NCBI GenBank assembly: GCA_964407665.1
Contig: CAYOWK010000036.1
Location: forward strand, 1 to 41,619
Length of the DNA: 41,619 nt
Direction: 5' to 3'
DNA from: CAYOWK01 sp964407665
GTDB lineage: Bacteria > Pseudomonadota > Alphaproteobacteria > Caulobacterales > Hyphomonadaceae
Part shown: positions 32,171 to 40,688 of the stretch, piece after piece
Layout of the letters: each line of letters begins with the position of its first letter
How positions within the stretch are numbered: position 1 is the stretch's first letter
Made by a program: the position numbers and the translations under genes
The notes under the pieces: model-generated
Databases searched by the model: none
Told to the model about the DNA's origin: nothing
What the model saw: the letters and a program-made list of their open reading frames with translations, nothing else

Positions 32171-32959
32171 TCAGGCCTCGCGTGTCTTGTCTGCCAGCGC
32201 CTTCGCCTCGCGCTGGGCCTTGAGGATTTTCAGCAGGCGTTTCACGCGGCCCTCGGCGGCGAGGTGGCTGGAGATCACGCCGTCGATCCCGCCCGTGATG
32301 TGGCGGCGCGCGATCATGTATTTGAGGAAGACCACGGGATACTCGAAGGGCAGGCGCAGCAGAAGCTGCCAGGCGGGCTTCTTCAGCGCCTTGGCCTGAA
32401 GGGTCGTGTACGCCTCATGCTTGCCGCGGATGTGCGCATAGGAGCGCGCCGAGAAGTGGATGCACGCGCTTTTCAGCTGGCCGGTGGGCAGGTCCTCGGT
32501 GTCCACCGTGTCGTGCACGAGGCTGTCCCGGAAGCGGATGCGCGTGCGGTCGTACAGGCGAACATAGTTGTGGCTGTCGGCCCAGAGGCGCGGCTTCGTC
32601 TGCCGCGGGTAGACGTTGCGGATATAAAAGCGATAGCCGGCAAGCGGCGGCGGCGTGGTCAGCAGCGCGCGGATTTCGTCTGCCAGCTGCGGCGTCGCCA
32701 CCTCGTCCGCATCGAGGTTGAGGATCCAGTCGTGCGCGGCGCAGTCCTCGGCGAAGCGCTTCTGCGGGCCATAGCCCACCCAGTCATTGTGGATCACACG
32801 CGCGCCCTTCGAGGCGGCGATCTCCTGCGTGCCGTCCGTCGAGCCCGAGTCCACGACCACGATCTCGTCGGCAAGGCCCACAACGGCGTCGAGACACGCG
32901 CCGATGCGATCGGCCTCGTTCTTGGTGATGATCGTGACGGTGAGCTTGACCGGAGGCAT
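32171..32959 (-). CDS. Family 2 glycosyltransferase (WaaE/KdtX-like)
   Basis: The 262-residue enzyme opens with KLTVTIITKNEADRIGACLD and has VVVDSGSTDGTQEIA and ILNLDADEV, the nucleotide-sugar and metal-binding motifs of GT2 enzymes. RFYIRNVYPRQTKPRLWAD and LVHDTVDTED resemble lipopolysaccharide-core transferases of the WaaE group. A C-terminal amphipathic region (LRLPFEYPVVFLKYMIARRH) may bind the membrane. The substrate is not known. I chose the ATG at 32959; the frame runs open to 33625 but upstream sequence is not protein-like and belongs to the opposite-strand MORN gene region. Confidence 0.85.
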   Translation of the reverse strand: MPPVKLTVTIITKNEADRIGACLDAVVGLADEIVVVDSGSTDGTQEIAASKGARVIHNDWVGYGPQKRFAEDCAAHDWILNLDADEVATPQLADEIRALLTTPPPLAGYRFYIRNVYPRQTKPRLWADSHNYVRLYDRTRIRFRDSLVHDTVDTEDLPTGQLKSACIHFSARSYAHIRGKHEAYTTLQAKALKKPAWQLLLRLPFEYPVVFLKYMIARRHITGGIDGVISSHLAAEGRVKRLLKILKAQREAKALADKTREA

Positions 32960-33055
32960 GATCCGCGCGGGTTCGCACGGGTTTGAGCGGCGTGCAAGCA
33001 GGGCTGTTCGGGGACAAGCGGGGGTGGCAATCTGGTCAGGAAACACGGAGGGGGC

Positions 33056-34435
33056 GTGGTGGGCTTGCCGCATGTTCGAATGGCGATTGCCGCAACCCTT
33101 TTGCCGGCGTTTGGGGCCTGCGAGCCTGCGCCACGGCAGGCGAGCCGTCCGGCGCAGGGCGATGGCATGTGCCGCGTTGAAGGCAATGAGGCGACCTGGA
33201 CCGGCGCCTGCGTCAGCGGGCTCGCACAAGGCGAAGGCGTCGCCACTTTCCCCATGCATTACATTCGAACGATGGAGGGGCGTTTTCAGGACGGTCAGGC
33301 CGCTGGCGAGGTGAAGATCACGTTCAGGAATGGCGGAACCTATGAGGGCGGCTGGCGGAACGGCGAGTTCCATGGATCTGGCCGAAGGATGGAGCCGTGG
33401 GGAGAGGGCTACGAGGGCGGCTGGATCGACGGTTATCGGACTGGGGAGGGCGTCTATATTGCGCAGGATGGGCGGCGCATTCCTGCGACCTGGGGAACGA
33501 GTGGTCTTGTGGGCGCCTGGTACGCCGATCCCGAGACGGGATGCCGCCTCTGGTGGTCGCCCTATGAGCAGGATCCTGTTGGTGAGCTGCGCTGGTCTGG
33601 GCCCTGTGTGGACGGGAAAGCGCATGGCGCCGGAACGGTTGAATGGCGCGAGAGCGACGTCGATAGGGGTGGCCGTCCGGAACCCACGACCGAGTCATTC
33701 ACGGGTGAGCTGAGCGACGGCTACGTTCAGGGCGCGGGCGTGCTGCGCCGGAGGACCACATATAAGAATGCTATCGAGGACCAGGTTTTCAAAGGCGCCT
33801 GGGTTGACGGCGTTGCGCAGGGATATGGCGAGCGGACAGAAGACCGCGTCGATACCCGTGTTGAATCTGTTCTGTCTTCGCGAACGGTCTCTCGTGGCGA
33901 GTGGAAAGACCGGTCACTTTCCGGGCAAGGCTACCGGGAGGAGACAGAAGAACGCCGTGACGGCGGACGAAAAGTGGTGATTTCAGAAGGCCTTTTCCGT
34001 GGCGGCTGGCTCAATGGTCCCGGACGCAAAGAGGAGCTGAACATCAAGCCGGACGGTAGCCGGTCTGTCGATCTCACGGAGGGCGTTTTCCGTGATGGCA
34101 GCCCTGAGGGCCAAGCGGCCTCGACATACAGCAGCGGCAGCAAGAACGAGCCCCTGACCATACAGAGCCGGATCGAGGGCGATAGCACGGCCGGCGTTCT
34201 GACGGGATTTGTCACATACGGAAGTGACGGCCGCTTTGAAGGCGAGTTTTTCGGCGATTTATCTATGGCGACGCCGAAGGCTGGCGTCTGTGACTTTCCG
34301 GAAAAGTCCTTCAGCGGGAAATGCGAGATTGTCTGGCGAGAGAGGTTCCTTGGGTCTGGGCGCATCGCTTGCCTAGCCCCACAGGGCAAGAAGAGACCCT
34401 GTCTGATTGAGGTCTTCGAAGTGAGCTACTTCTGA
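33056..34435 (+). CDS. MORN-repeat lipoprotein
   Basis: The 459-residue product has a signal peptide with a lipoprotein-like end (MAIAATLLPAFGAC), then MORN repeats: G-x-G-V-A-T-F, TYEGGWRNGEFHGSGRR and YEGGWIDGYRTGEGVYI near residues 98-140. More diverged copies follow (FKGAWVDGVAQGYGE, RGEWKDRSLSGQGY, FRGGWLNGPG), about eight in all. MORN repeats form beta-hairpins and often mediate protein or lipid contact, but the role here is unknown. The start is a GTG at 33056 or 33059, with GGAGGGGG upstream; an ATG at 33080 is possible. It is divergent from the GT2 gene by 96 bp and its base composition is lower in GC than its neighbours. Confidence 0.75.
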   Translation: MVGLPHVRMAIAATLLPAFGACEPAPRQASRPAQGDGMCRVEGNEATWTGACVSGLAQGEGVATFPMHYIRTMEGRFQDGQAAGEVKITFRNGGTYEGGWRNGEFHGSGRRMEPWGEGYEGGWIDGYRTGEGVYIAQDGRRIPATWGTSGLVGAWYADPETGCRLWWSPYEQDPVGELRWSGPCVDGKAHGAGTVEWRESDVDRGGRPEPTTESFTGELSDGYVQGAGVLRRRTTYKNAIEDQVFKGAWVDGVAQGYGERTEDRVDTRVESVLSSRTVSRGEWKDRSLSGQGYREETEERRDGGRKVVISEGLFRGGWLNGPGRKEELNIKPDGSRSVDLTEGVFRDGSPEGQAASTYSSGSKNEPLTIQSRIEGDSTAGVLTGFVTYGSDGRFEGEFFGDLSMATPKAGVCDFPEKSFSGKCEIVWRERFLGSGRIACLAPQGKKRPCLIEVFEVSYF

Positions 34436-34676
34436 ATGGACCGCCGACTTCATTCAGCGATCCGGCGGCGGGCTGAGGGGGTGTCGATGGCGAGGCGTTC
34501 CCGGCGGATGTCGCCCAGCCGCCTTCGGCGCGATGTGTCCGGTCCGGATGTTTCAGGTGTCGTGTCAGTCAAGCGCTGTCTGCCCTACTGGCGCCAGCTT
34601 CCGGCTTCACACGAACTCGGCTAGCGGTTCAGGGTGTCAGGCCCCGTCTCGGATGGGCCCAGCTGGAGTGGATGCC

Positions 34677-35585
34677 ATGAAGCGCGTTGCGGTCATCATG
34701 GGCGGTTGGTCCTCGGAACGCCCCGTCTCGCTGTCTTCGGGCAAGGGGATGGCGGAGGCCGCCCGCAAGGCCGGCTACGACGTCGTCGAGATCGACGTCG
34801 ACCGGACCCTTGCCGAGCAGCTGAAACAGGCGGCCCCCGATGTGGTGCTGAACGCCCTGCATGGCCCGTGGGGCGAGGATGGCTGCGTCCAGGGCCTGCT
34901 GGAGATGATGGCGATCCCCTACACGCACTCCGGGGTCCTCGCCTCGGCGCTGGCGATGGACAAGGACAAGGCGCGTGGGATCTACGCCCAGCACGGCCTC
35001 GAGATCGCCGAGGGCGGCATGTACCCGGTCGAGGAACTCGCGAGAGACCACATTTTCGCGCCGCCCTACGTCATCAAGCCGTCGGCGGAAGGCTCGAGCT
35101 TCGGGGTCTTTATCGTGAGGGAAGGCGCCAACCGTCCCCCGAAGGAACTGACCGATGGAACGTGGACGTTCGGCAGCCATGCGCTGGTGGAAAAATTCAT
35201 TCCCGGCAGGGAGTTGACCGTCGGCGTCATGGGCGATCGCGCCATGGCTGTGACAGAGATCACGACTTTAAGGGAGTATTACGACTTTGACGCGAAATAT
35301 CAGGCTGGAGGATCCCGCCACGTCCTTCCAGCAGACCTGCCGCCGGATGTGACCCGGGCCGCTCTCGATGCGGCCCTGAAGGCTCATCAGGCGCTCGGCT
35401 GCCGGGGCGTGACGCGGTCCGATTTTCGTTATGACGACACGGCAGGACGCCTGGTGATTCTCGAGACCAACACGCAGCCGGGCATGACGCCCACCTCGCT
35501 CATTCCCGAGCAGGCCGCGCATCTTGGCATCGATTACCCCTCGCTCGTCCGCTGGATGATCGAGGACGCCTCATGCCGAAGGTGA
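34677..35585 (+). CDS. ddl: D-alanine-D-alanine ligase
   Basis: The 302-residue ATP-grasp enzyme makes the D-Ala-D-Ala dipeptide used by MurF. Signatures are VAVIMGGWSSERPVSLSSG, LNALHGPWGEDGCVQGLLE, YTHSGVLASALAMDKD, VIKPSAEGSSFGV, RELTVGVMGDRAMAVTEI, GCRGVTRSDFRYDD and ILETNTQPGMTPTSLIPEQA, which cover substrate and ATP binding. I chose the ATG at 34677 because the upstream open frame is not family-like and GGAG lies 8 bp before. It resumes the dcw order after the 8.5-kb accessory block. A promoter is expected in the preceding 241 bp, which has no other gene. It overlaps ftsQ by 13 bp. Confidence 0.95.
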   Translation: MKRVAVIMGGWSSERPVSLSSGKGMAEAARKAGYDVVEIDVDRTLAEQLKQAAPDVVLNALHGPWGEDGCVQGLLEMMAIPYTHSGVLASALAMDKDKARGIYAQHGLEIAEGGMYPVEELARDHIFAPPYVIKPSAEGSSFGVFIVREGANRPPKELTDGTWTFGSHALVEKFIPGRELTVGVMGDRAMAVTEITTLREYYDFDAKYQAGGSRHVLPADLPPDVTRAALDAALKAHQALGCRGVTRSDFRYDDTAGRLVILETNTQPGMTPTSLIPEQAAHLGIDYPSLVRWMIEDASCRR

Positions 35586-36454
35586 CGCGACCCAGGATTC
35601 GGGCTCCCGAGCGGGAGGAGGACGCAGGTCCCGCCCATCATCACGCCGCGCCTTCCAGCGACGGCTTCTGGCTGCACATGCGCCACCGCGTCTCGACCTA
35701 TGCGTTCGGCACGCTGCTGTGCGGCGCGGGCATGGTTGCGCTTGCGGCGTGGATGGGCGGCTCGCTGGGCGAGTTCGGCCGCAACTTCGACGGCGGCGTC
35801 ACCGTCCTGATGCGCGCCGCCGGCCTCTCCGTTGATCGCGTCGTCGTCGTCGGTCTTGATCCCGTGATCGAGGAGAAGGCGCTCGCCGTGGCCGGCGTCG
35901 CGCAGGGCGACAGCATGTTCGCCGCAGACCCCTACGCCATCAAGTCGCGGATCGAGGAACTCGACGCCGTCGCCGGCGTCAGCGTCCACCGCCTCTGGCC
36001 GGACCAGGTCACCATCGTCGCCGAAACGCGGGAGCCGCTCGCGCTCTGGCGCGATGGCGGCGACACCGGCGTCTGGCGCGTGATCGACCAGCGCGGACGC
36101 ACCTTCGCCGAGATGAACCCGGAAGACTTCATGCACCTGCCCAAGGTGGTGGGCCCCGATGGCGATCGCGCCGCAGCCGGTCTCCTCGCCCAGATCCGCG
36201 AGTTCCCGGAACTCTCCAGCCGCATGGACACCGCCTACCGCGTCGGCCAGCGCCGCTGGGACGTGACGTTTGCAGGCGGCGTCCGCGTCGTCCTGCCCGA
36301 GGACGCAGCGCTCAAGCCGGCTCTGGCCTCGCTCAACCTGCTCGAGGCGCGCAACCGCGTGCTGCAACTGCCGCTGTCCCGTATCGATGCGCGCCATCCG
36401 GAACGCTTTGCGCTTCGGCCCGTGCCCGGCGGGCCGGGCGCCGGGGGCGCATGA
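35573..36454 (+). CDS. ftsQ: Cell division protein FtsQ
   Basis: This 293-residue bitopic protein has a cytoplasmic head of about 44 residues, one membrane helix (about 46-61), a POTRA domain beginning VDRVVVVGLDPV and a beta domain with VHRLWPDQVTIVAETREPLAL and WDVTFAGGVRVVLPED. FtsQ, with FtsL and FtsB, recruits and activates the septal synthase FtsWI. Sequence similarity in the family is low, but the POTRA motif, topology and place between ddl and ftsA make this safe. Its start overlaps the ddl end by 13 bp and it ends 6 bp before ftsA. Confidence 0.93.
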   Translation: MPKVTRPRIRAPEREEDAGPAHHHAAPSSDGFWLHMRHRVSTYAFGTLLCGAGMVALAAWMGGSLGEFGRNFDGGVTVLMRAAGLSVDRVVVVGLDPVIEEKALAVAGVAQGDSMFAADPYAIKSRIEELDAVAGVSVHRLWPDQVTIVAETREPLALWRDGGDTGVWRVIDQRGRTFAEMNPEDFMHLPKVVGPDGDRAAAGLLAQIREFPELSSRMDTAYRVGQRRWDVTFAGGVRVVLPEDAALKPALASLNLLEARNRVLQLPLSRIDARHPERFALRPVPGGPGAGGA

Positions 36455-36460
36455 CGCATC

Positions 36461-37756
36461 ATGTCCAGCGCGTCGCAGCGTACGCAGTCCAGAGACAAGT
36501 CGCATAACCGCAGCGCCGTCATGACGGCGCTCGATATCGGCTCGTCGAAGGTTGCCTGCATGATCTCGCGGCGCGCCGACGCAACCGATGGCGAGCCGCG
36601 AATCGCGGGCGCCGGGGTCCAGGCCACGCGCGGCGTGCGGGCCGGCGCCGTCATCGACATGGACGCGCTCGAACGTTCGATCCGCCTGGCGGTCGAGCAG
36701 GCAGAGCGCGCGGCCGAAATCCGCATCAACGACGTCGTGCTCGGCATTTCCGGCCCCGATCTGCGCAGCGACGTGGTCAAGGCCAAGCTGCCGCTCGGCG
36801 GGCGCGAAGTGACGGCGCAGCACCTGAAGGACGCCCGTACGGCGGCCCTCGACAGCTTCAACGCCTCCGGCCGCGAAGTCCTGCATTCCACGCTTCTGGG
36901 CTACTCGCTGGACGGGGCCTCGGGCGTCAAAGATCCGCGCGGCATGTACGCCGACACCCTGACCGCCAGCTACCTCATCGTCTCGGCCCCGACGGCGGGG
37001 CTGCGCAACATCCTGCAGTGCGCCTCGCGCGCTCACCTCAACGTCGTCTCCGTCGTCGCGGCGCCCTACGCCGCGGGTCTGGCCGTCCTGGTCGAGGACG
37101 AGGCCGAGCAGGGCGCCGTCGTGATCGACTTTGGCGCCGGCGTTACCTCTGCGGCAGCCTTTGGCGACGGCCAGCTCCTCCATGTCGAAACCATGCCGAT
37201 GGGCGGCTCGCGCGCCACGTCCGACCTCGCCCAGGGCCTCGGCACCACCTTTGCCGCCGCCGAGAAGATGAAGGTCCACTACGGCGCCGCGGGTCTGGCC
37301 GGAATCGACGCGCTGGAGATGATCGACGCACCGCGTCTTGGGGGCGATGGCCGCCTCGAAGCCGCGCAGTGCTCGCGCGCCGATCTGGCCCAGATCCTTC
37401 AGCCCCGCTTCGCGGAAATCCTCGAACTGATGGACGAGGCGCTCTCGAAAGCCTCCAAAGCGGGCCGTCCATTGCCGAGACGGATCGTACTGACAGGCGG
37501 CTCCAGCCAGGTTCCATGCCTGCGCGAGCTGGCGGAAGACGTGTTCCGCGCACCCGTTCGCCTCGCAAAACCCGCCAACGCCAAGGGGCTAGGGGAAACT
37601 TTCAGTTCGCCGTCTTTCGCCGCTGCGGCAGGGTTGCTAAGGTGGGAGCTGGCGGGATCCATGGATCTCTCCGCAGGCGGAACGGACCGTCCAGCCCGCG
37701 ACAGCGGCGCCGGAATGTTCCGGAAGGCGGCGAGCTGGCTTCAGGAAAATTTCTGA
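36461..37756 (+). CDS. ftsA: Cell division protein FtsA
   Basis: The 431-residue actin-like ATPase tethers FtsZ filaments to the membrane. Nucleotide-binding elements are TALDIGSSKVACMI, VVIDFGAGVTSAAAF and VLTGGSSQVPCLRELAE. The 1C subdomain follows the first phosphate loop, with AGAVIDMDALERSIRLAVEQAE. The C-terminus GMFRKAASWLQENF is the amphipathic membrane-targeting helix. The first 20 residues are Ser/Arg-rich; a start at Met21 (36521) is possible. It lies 6 bp after ftsQ and 113 bp before ftsZ. Confidence 0.95.
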   Translation: MSSASQRTQSRDKSHNRSAVMTALDIGSSKVACMISRRADATDGEPRIAGAGVQATRGVRAGAVIDMDALERSIRLAVEQAERAAEIRINDVVLGISGPDLRSDVVKAKLPLGGREVTAQHLKDARTAALDSFNASGREVLHSTLLGYSLDGASGVKDPRGMYADTLTASYLIVSAPTAGLRNILQCASRAHLNVVSVVAAPYAAGLAVLVEDEAEQGAVVIDFGAGVTSAAAFGDGQLLHVETMPMGGSRATSDLAQGLGTTFAAAEKMKVHYGAAGLAGIDALEMIDAPRLGGDGRLEAAQCSRADLAQILQPRFAEILELMDEALSKASKAGRPLPRRIVLTGGSSQVPCLRELAEDVFRAPVRLAKPANAKGLGETFSSPSFAAAAGLLRWELAGSMDLSAGGTDRPARDSGAGMFRKAASWLQENF

Positions 37757-37782
37757 GCCCGGATCGCCAAAGGGCGCGGCGC

Positions 37783-37831
37783 TTAATAGCCGCTTAGGCA
37801 AAGACAGTGATCCTCGGGCCATACGCATAAT
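37783..37831 (+). promoter_or_regulatory. CtrA-like box and candidate ftsZ promoter
   Basis: TTAA-N7-TTAG (37783-37797) matches the CtrA consensus TTAA-N7-TTAA in 7 of 8 bases. CATAAT (37826-37831) is a plausible -10, about 39 bp before the ftsZ ATG. The ftsA-ftsZ gap of 113 bp would therefore allow separate ftsZ transcription under cell-cycle control. The -35 element is not clear. Confidence 0.5.
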
Positions 37832-37869
37832 GTGGCGCGGGCCCCGGGGGGATCGCAGTCGAGGTGATC

Positions 37870-39381
37870 ATGGCGGTCGAACTCCAACCCCGTATTGTTG
37901 TCATCGGCGTCGGCGGCGCGGGCGGCAACGCCGTCAACAACATGATCGAGGCCAGTCTCCAGGGCGTCGAGTTCGTGGTCGCGAACACGGACGCCCAGGC
38001 CCTGTCCCGCTCAAAGGCGCCCACGCACCTGCAGCTGGGCGTCGCCAAGACGTCGGGCCTGGGCGCAGGCGCCAACCCGGACGTCGGCGCTGAAGCCGCC
38101 CGCGAGTCCGAAGCCGAGATCCGCAAGATCCTCGAAGGCGCGCACATGTGCTTCATCGCCGCGGGCATGGGCGGCGGCACCGGCACGGGCGCGGCGCCTG
38201 TCATCGCGAAGATCGCCAAGGAACAGAACGTCCTGACCGTGGGCGTCGTCACCAAGCCGTTCGACTTCGAAGGCCGCCGCCGCATGCAGGTGGCGGAAAA
38301 GGGCATCGTCGACCTCCGGGCCGAGGTGGACACCCTGATCATCATTCCGAACCAGAACCTCTTCCGCATCGCCAGCCGCGATACGACGTTCGCCGCCGCC
38401 TTCCAGATGGCCGATCAGGTTCTCTATTCGGGCGTCCGCGGCATCACCGACCTCATGGTCATGCCGGGCCTCATCAACCTCGACTTCGCGGACGTCCGCA
38501 CAGTTATGGCCGGCATGGGCACCGCCATGATGGGAACCGGCGAGGCGACAGGCGAGAACCGCGCGCTGAAGGCCTCCCAGGCCGCCATCGCCAACCCGCT
38601 GCTCGACGATGTGTCGCTGAAAGGCGCCAAGGGCGTCCTCATCAACATCACCGGCGGCTACGACATGACCCTGTTCGAGGTCGACGAGGCCGCGAACGAG
38701 ATCCGCAAGGAAGTCGACGCCGACGCCCATATCATCCTCGGGTCCACTTTCGATGAAGGCACGTCCGGCAAGATCCGCGTGTCCGTCGTCGCGGCCGGCG
38801 TGATGCAGACGCCGAAGGCCGTCGTGGCTCCGGCTCCCCAGCGCGAACCCGTCCGCGAAGCTCCACGCTTCGACCCCGCCCAGCTCAATGCACCGTCTCC
38901 GAAGGCTGAACTCGGCCTCGCCGCCGCGCCAGTCGATGCGCCGCCCGCCGCTGTGGCTATTGCGCCCGAGTCCGCCGCGCCCCAGCCTGTGATGCAGGCC
39001 CCGGCCGCGCCCCCATCGCCTGTTCAGACCGCTCCCGTGCAGACCGAAGCCGAGCCGCAGCGTCCGATCATCCGGACGCGTGCAGCCCCGGTCGAGGAAG
39101 CGGACGACTTCGTCGACGACGCCGGCGATCTGGACGATCTGTCGATCCCCAACGCTCACGGTCCGGTGCCCGGTGCGCCCGTTCACGAGGCGGCGCCCCG
39201 GCCCACGCCTTCGCCCGATGCCGATCCTGCGCACAAGTCGTTCGGGTCGCTGTTCGGCTGGCGCAAGCAGCCTGCCGACGCACCGCCGCAGGTCGAGCAG
39301 CCGCCGCGCAAGGCCGCAGCGGACAAGCTGGACGACGAGCTGGAAATCCCCGCCTTCCTGCGCCGCTCGGGCAACGCCTGA
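37870..39381 (+). CDS. ftsZ: Cell division protein FtsZ
   Basis: The 503-residue tubulin-like GTPase forms the division ring. The GTPase domain has VVIGVGGAGGNAVNNMI, the nucleotide loop AGMGGGTGTGAAPV with GGGTGTG at 101-107, and LINLDFADVRTVM. A long, Ala/Pro-rich, disordered linker of roughly 165 residues follows. The tail LDDELEIPAFLRRSGNA is the FtsA-binding C-terminal peptide. The size and long linker are typical of Caulobacterales. The ATG at 37870 has GAGG 5 bp upstream; a GTG at 37864 would add two residues. It ends 7 bp before the convergent hisC stop. The gene lpxC, which follows ftsZ in many proteobacteria, is absent here. Confidence 0.96.
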   Translation: MAVELQPRIVVIGVGGAGGNAVNNMIEASLQGVEFVVANTDAQALSRSKAPTHLQLGVAKTSGLGAGANPDVGAEAARESEAEIRKILEGAHMCFIAAGMGGGTGTGAAPVIAKIAKEQNVLTVGVVTKPFDFEGRRRMQVAEKGIVDLRAEVDTLIIIPNQNLFRIASRDTTFAAAFQMADQVLYSGVRGITDLMVMPGLINLDFADVRTVMAGMGTAMMGTGEATGENRALKASQAAIANPLLDDVSLKGAKGVLINITGGYDMTLFEVDEAANEIRKEVDADAHIILGSTFDEGTSGKIRVSVVAAGVMQTPKAVVAPAPQREPVREAPRFDPAQLNAPSPKAELGLAAAPVDAPPAAVAIAPESAAPQPVMQAPAAPPSPVQTAPVQTEAEPQRPIIRTRAAPVEEADDFVDDAGDLDDLSIPNAHGPVPGAPVHEAAPRPTPSPDADPAHKSFGSLFGWRKQPADAPPQVEQPPRKAAADKLDDELEIPAFLRRSGNA

Positions 39382-39388
39382 TCCGTCG

Positions 39389-40447
39389 CTAGCCGATGAT
39401 CTCGCCGAGAGCTGCGGTCAGCTGGTCCAGCTCGGCTTGTGATCCGATGGTGATCCGCAGATAGGCGGAGGTCCGCTCAGCGCCGAAGTGGCGCACCAGC
39501 ACCGCGCGTTCGCGCAGCGCCGCGGCCAGTGCGCCGCCCGCATGGCGTGGGTGTTTCGCGAATACGAAATTGGCGCTTGAGGGCAGAACCTCGAATCCCA
39601 TCCGCTCGAGATCGGCGGTCAGGCGATCGCGGTTCGCCATTACCGCTGCGCGGGCCTGCTGGAAGTGCGTTTCGTCCTCGATGGAGGCGATCGCGCCTTC
39701 CTGCGCGGGCTGGCCAAGCGGGTAGGAGTTGAAGCTGTCCTTCACCCGCACCAGCGCCTCGATCAGGCTCTCATTCCCGATGGCGTAGCCGACGCGCAGC
39801 CCTGCCAGCGCGCGGGACTTCGACATCGTCTGCACGACCAGCAGGTTGGGATACTCGTGCACCAGCGGGATCGAGGTCTGGGCGCCGAAGTCCACATAGG
39901 CCTCGTCGACAATGACCGGCGATTCCGCACGCGCCGCCGCCAGCCGGGCGATCTGATCGCGCGACAACGCAACACCGGTCGGGGCGTTCGGGTTGGCGAG
40001 GATCACCGGGCCGGGCTGGTCGAGATAGTCCTCGATGCGGATGCGCATCCGGTCATCCAGCGGCACGGTCTGGTGGGCGATGCCGAATAGGCGGCAGTAG
40101 ACCGGGTAGAAGCTGTAGGTGACATCGGGAAAGCGCAGGGGCAGGGGCTGCTTCAGCAGCCCCGCGAAGGCGTGCGCCAGAACCTCGTCCGACCCGTTGC
40201 CGGCAAACACCTGCGCGGGAGCGACCGAGTGATAGGCCGCCAGCGTCTCCCTCAGTCGTGTGGACTGCGGATCGGGGTAGAGGCGCAACCCGTCCGTTGC
40301 CGCAGCCTGGATCGCTTCCATGGCTTTGGGCGATGGGCCGAACGGGCTCTCATTGGTGTTGAGCTTCACCAGCCCGGCGATCTTCGGCTGCTCGCCCGGT
40401 ACGTAGGGTGAAAGGCCTTTGACAAGCTCGGACCAGTAACGGCTCAC
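39389..40447 (-). CDS. hisC: Histidinol-phosphate aminotransferase
   Basis: This 352-residue fold-type I pyridoxal-phosphate enzyme converts imidazole acetol phosphate to histidinol phosphate, using glutamate. Signatures include VKLNTNESPFGPSPKA, YPDPQSTRLRETLA, FAGNGSDEVLAHAF, ILANPNAPTG, VIVDEAYVDFG and the cofactor lysine in MSKSRALAGLRVGY. HisC-like enzymes may also serve tyrosine or phenylalanine synthesis, which cannot be excluded. The start is a GTG with GAGGAG 7 bp upstream. It is convergent with ftsZ and not near other his genes. Confidence 0.92.
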   Translation of the reverse strand: MSRYWSELVKGLSPYVPGEQPKIAGLVKLNTNESPFGPSPKAMEAIQAAATDGLRLYPDPQSTRLRETLAAYHSVAPAQVFAGNGSDEVLAHAFAGLLKQPLPLRFPDVTYSFYPVYCRLFGIAHQTVPLDDRMRIRIEDYLDQPGPVILANPNAPTGVALSRDQIARLAAARAESPVIVDEAYVDFGAQTSIPLVHEYPNLLVVQTMSKSRALAGLRVGYAIGNESLIEALVRVKDSFNSYPLGQPAQEGAIASIEDETHFQQARAAVMANRDRLTADLERMGFEVLPSSANFVFAKHPRHAGGALAAALRERAVLVRHFGAERTSAYLRITIGSQAELDQLTAALGEIIG

Positions 40448-40688
40448 GAAGGTCTCCTCGTCCCGGCGTCATGCTCGCCGCACGCGCAGCGAATGGAGCG
40501 AACGGATGCGGCCCGTCAAGCCGCGCCGTGGCGGGAGAAGCTGCAGCCGGCCCTGTCAGGTCCAGAAGGACATAAACCCGGCCGGACGAGGCGGCTACGG
40601 TGTCGAACTTGGGCGCGCAAGCGAACGTCGGCGGTGCGCCGTGCGGAGACGGCGGCTCGCTCTCGGTACAGTTCGATGACGAAATCGA

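Noticed and set aside
34436..34624. 62-codon frame after the MORN gene
   Set aside because: Arg-rich translation with no family features; probably part of the ddl upstream region.
35534..37279. 581-codon minus-strand frame opposite ftsQ and ftsA
   Set aside because: Antisense shadow with biased Gly, Ala, Arg and Asp composition and no domain.
38011..39234. 407-codon minus-strand frame opposite ftsZ
   Set aside because: FtsZ is certain on the plus strand; the antisense is low complexity.
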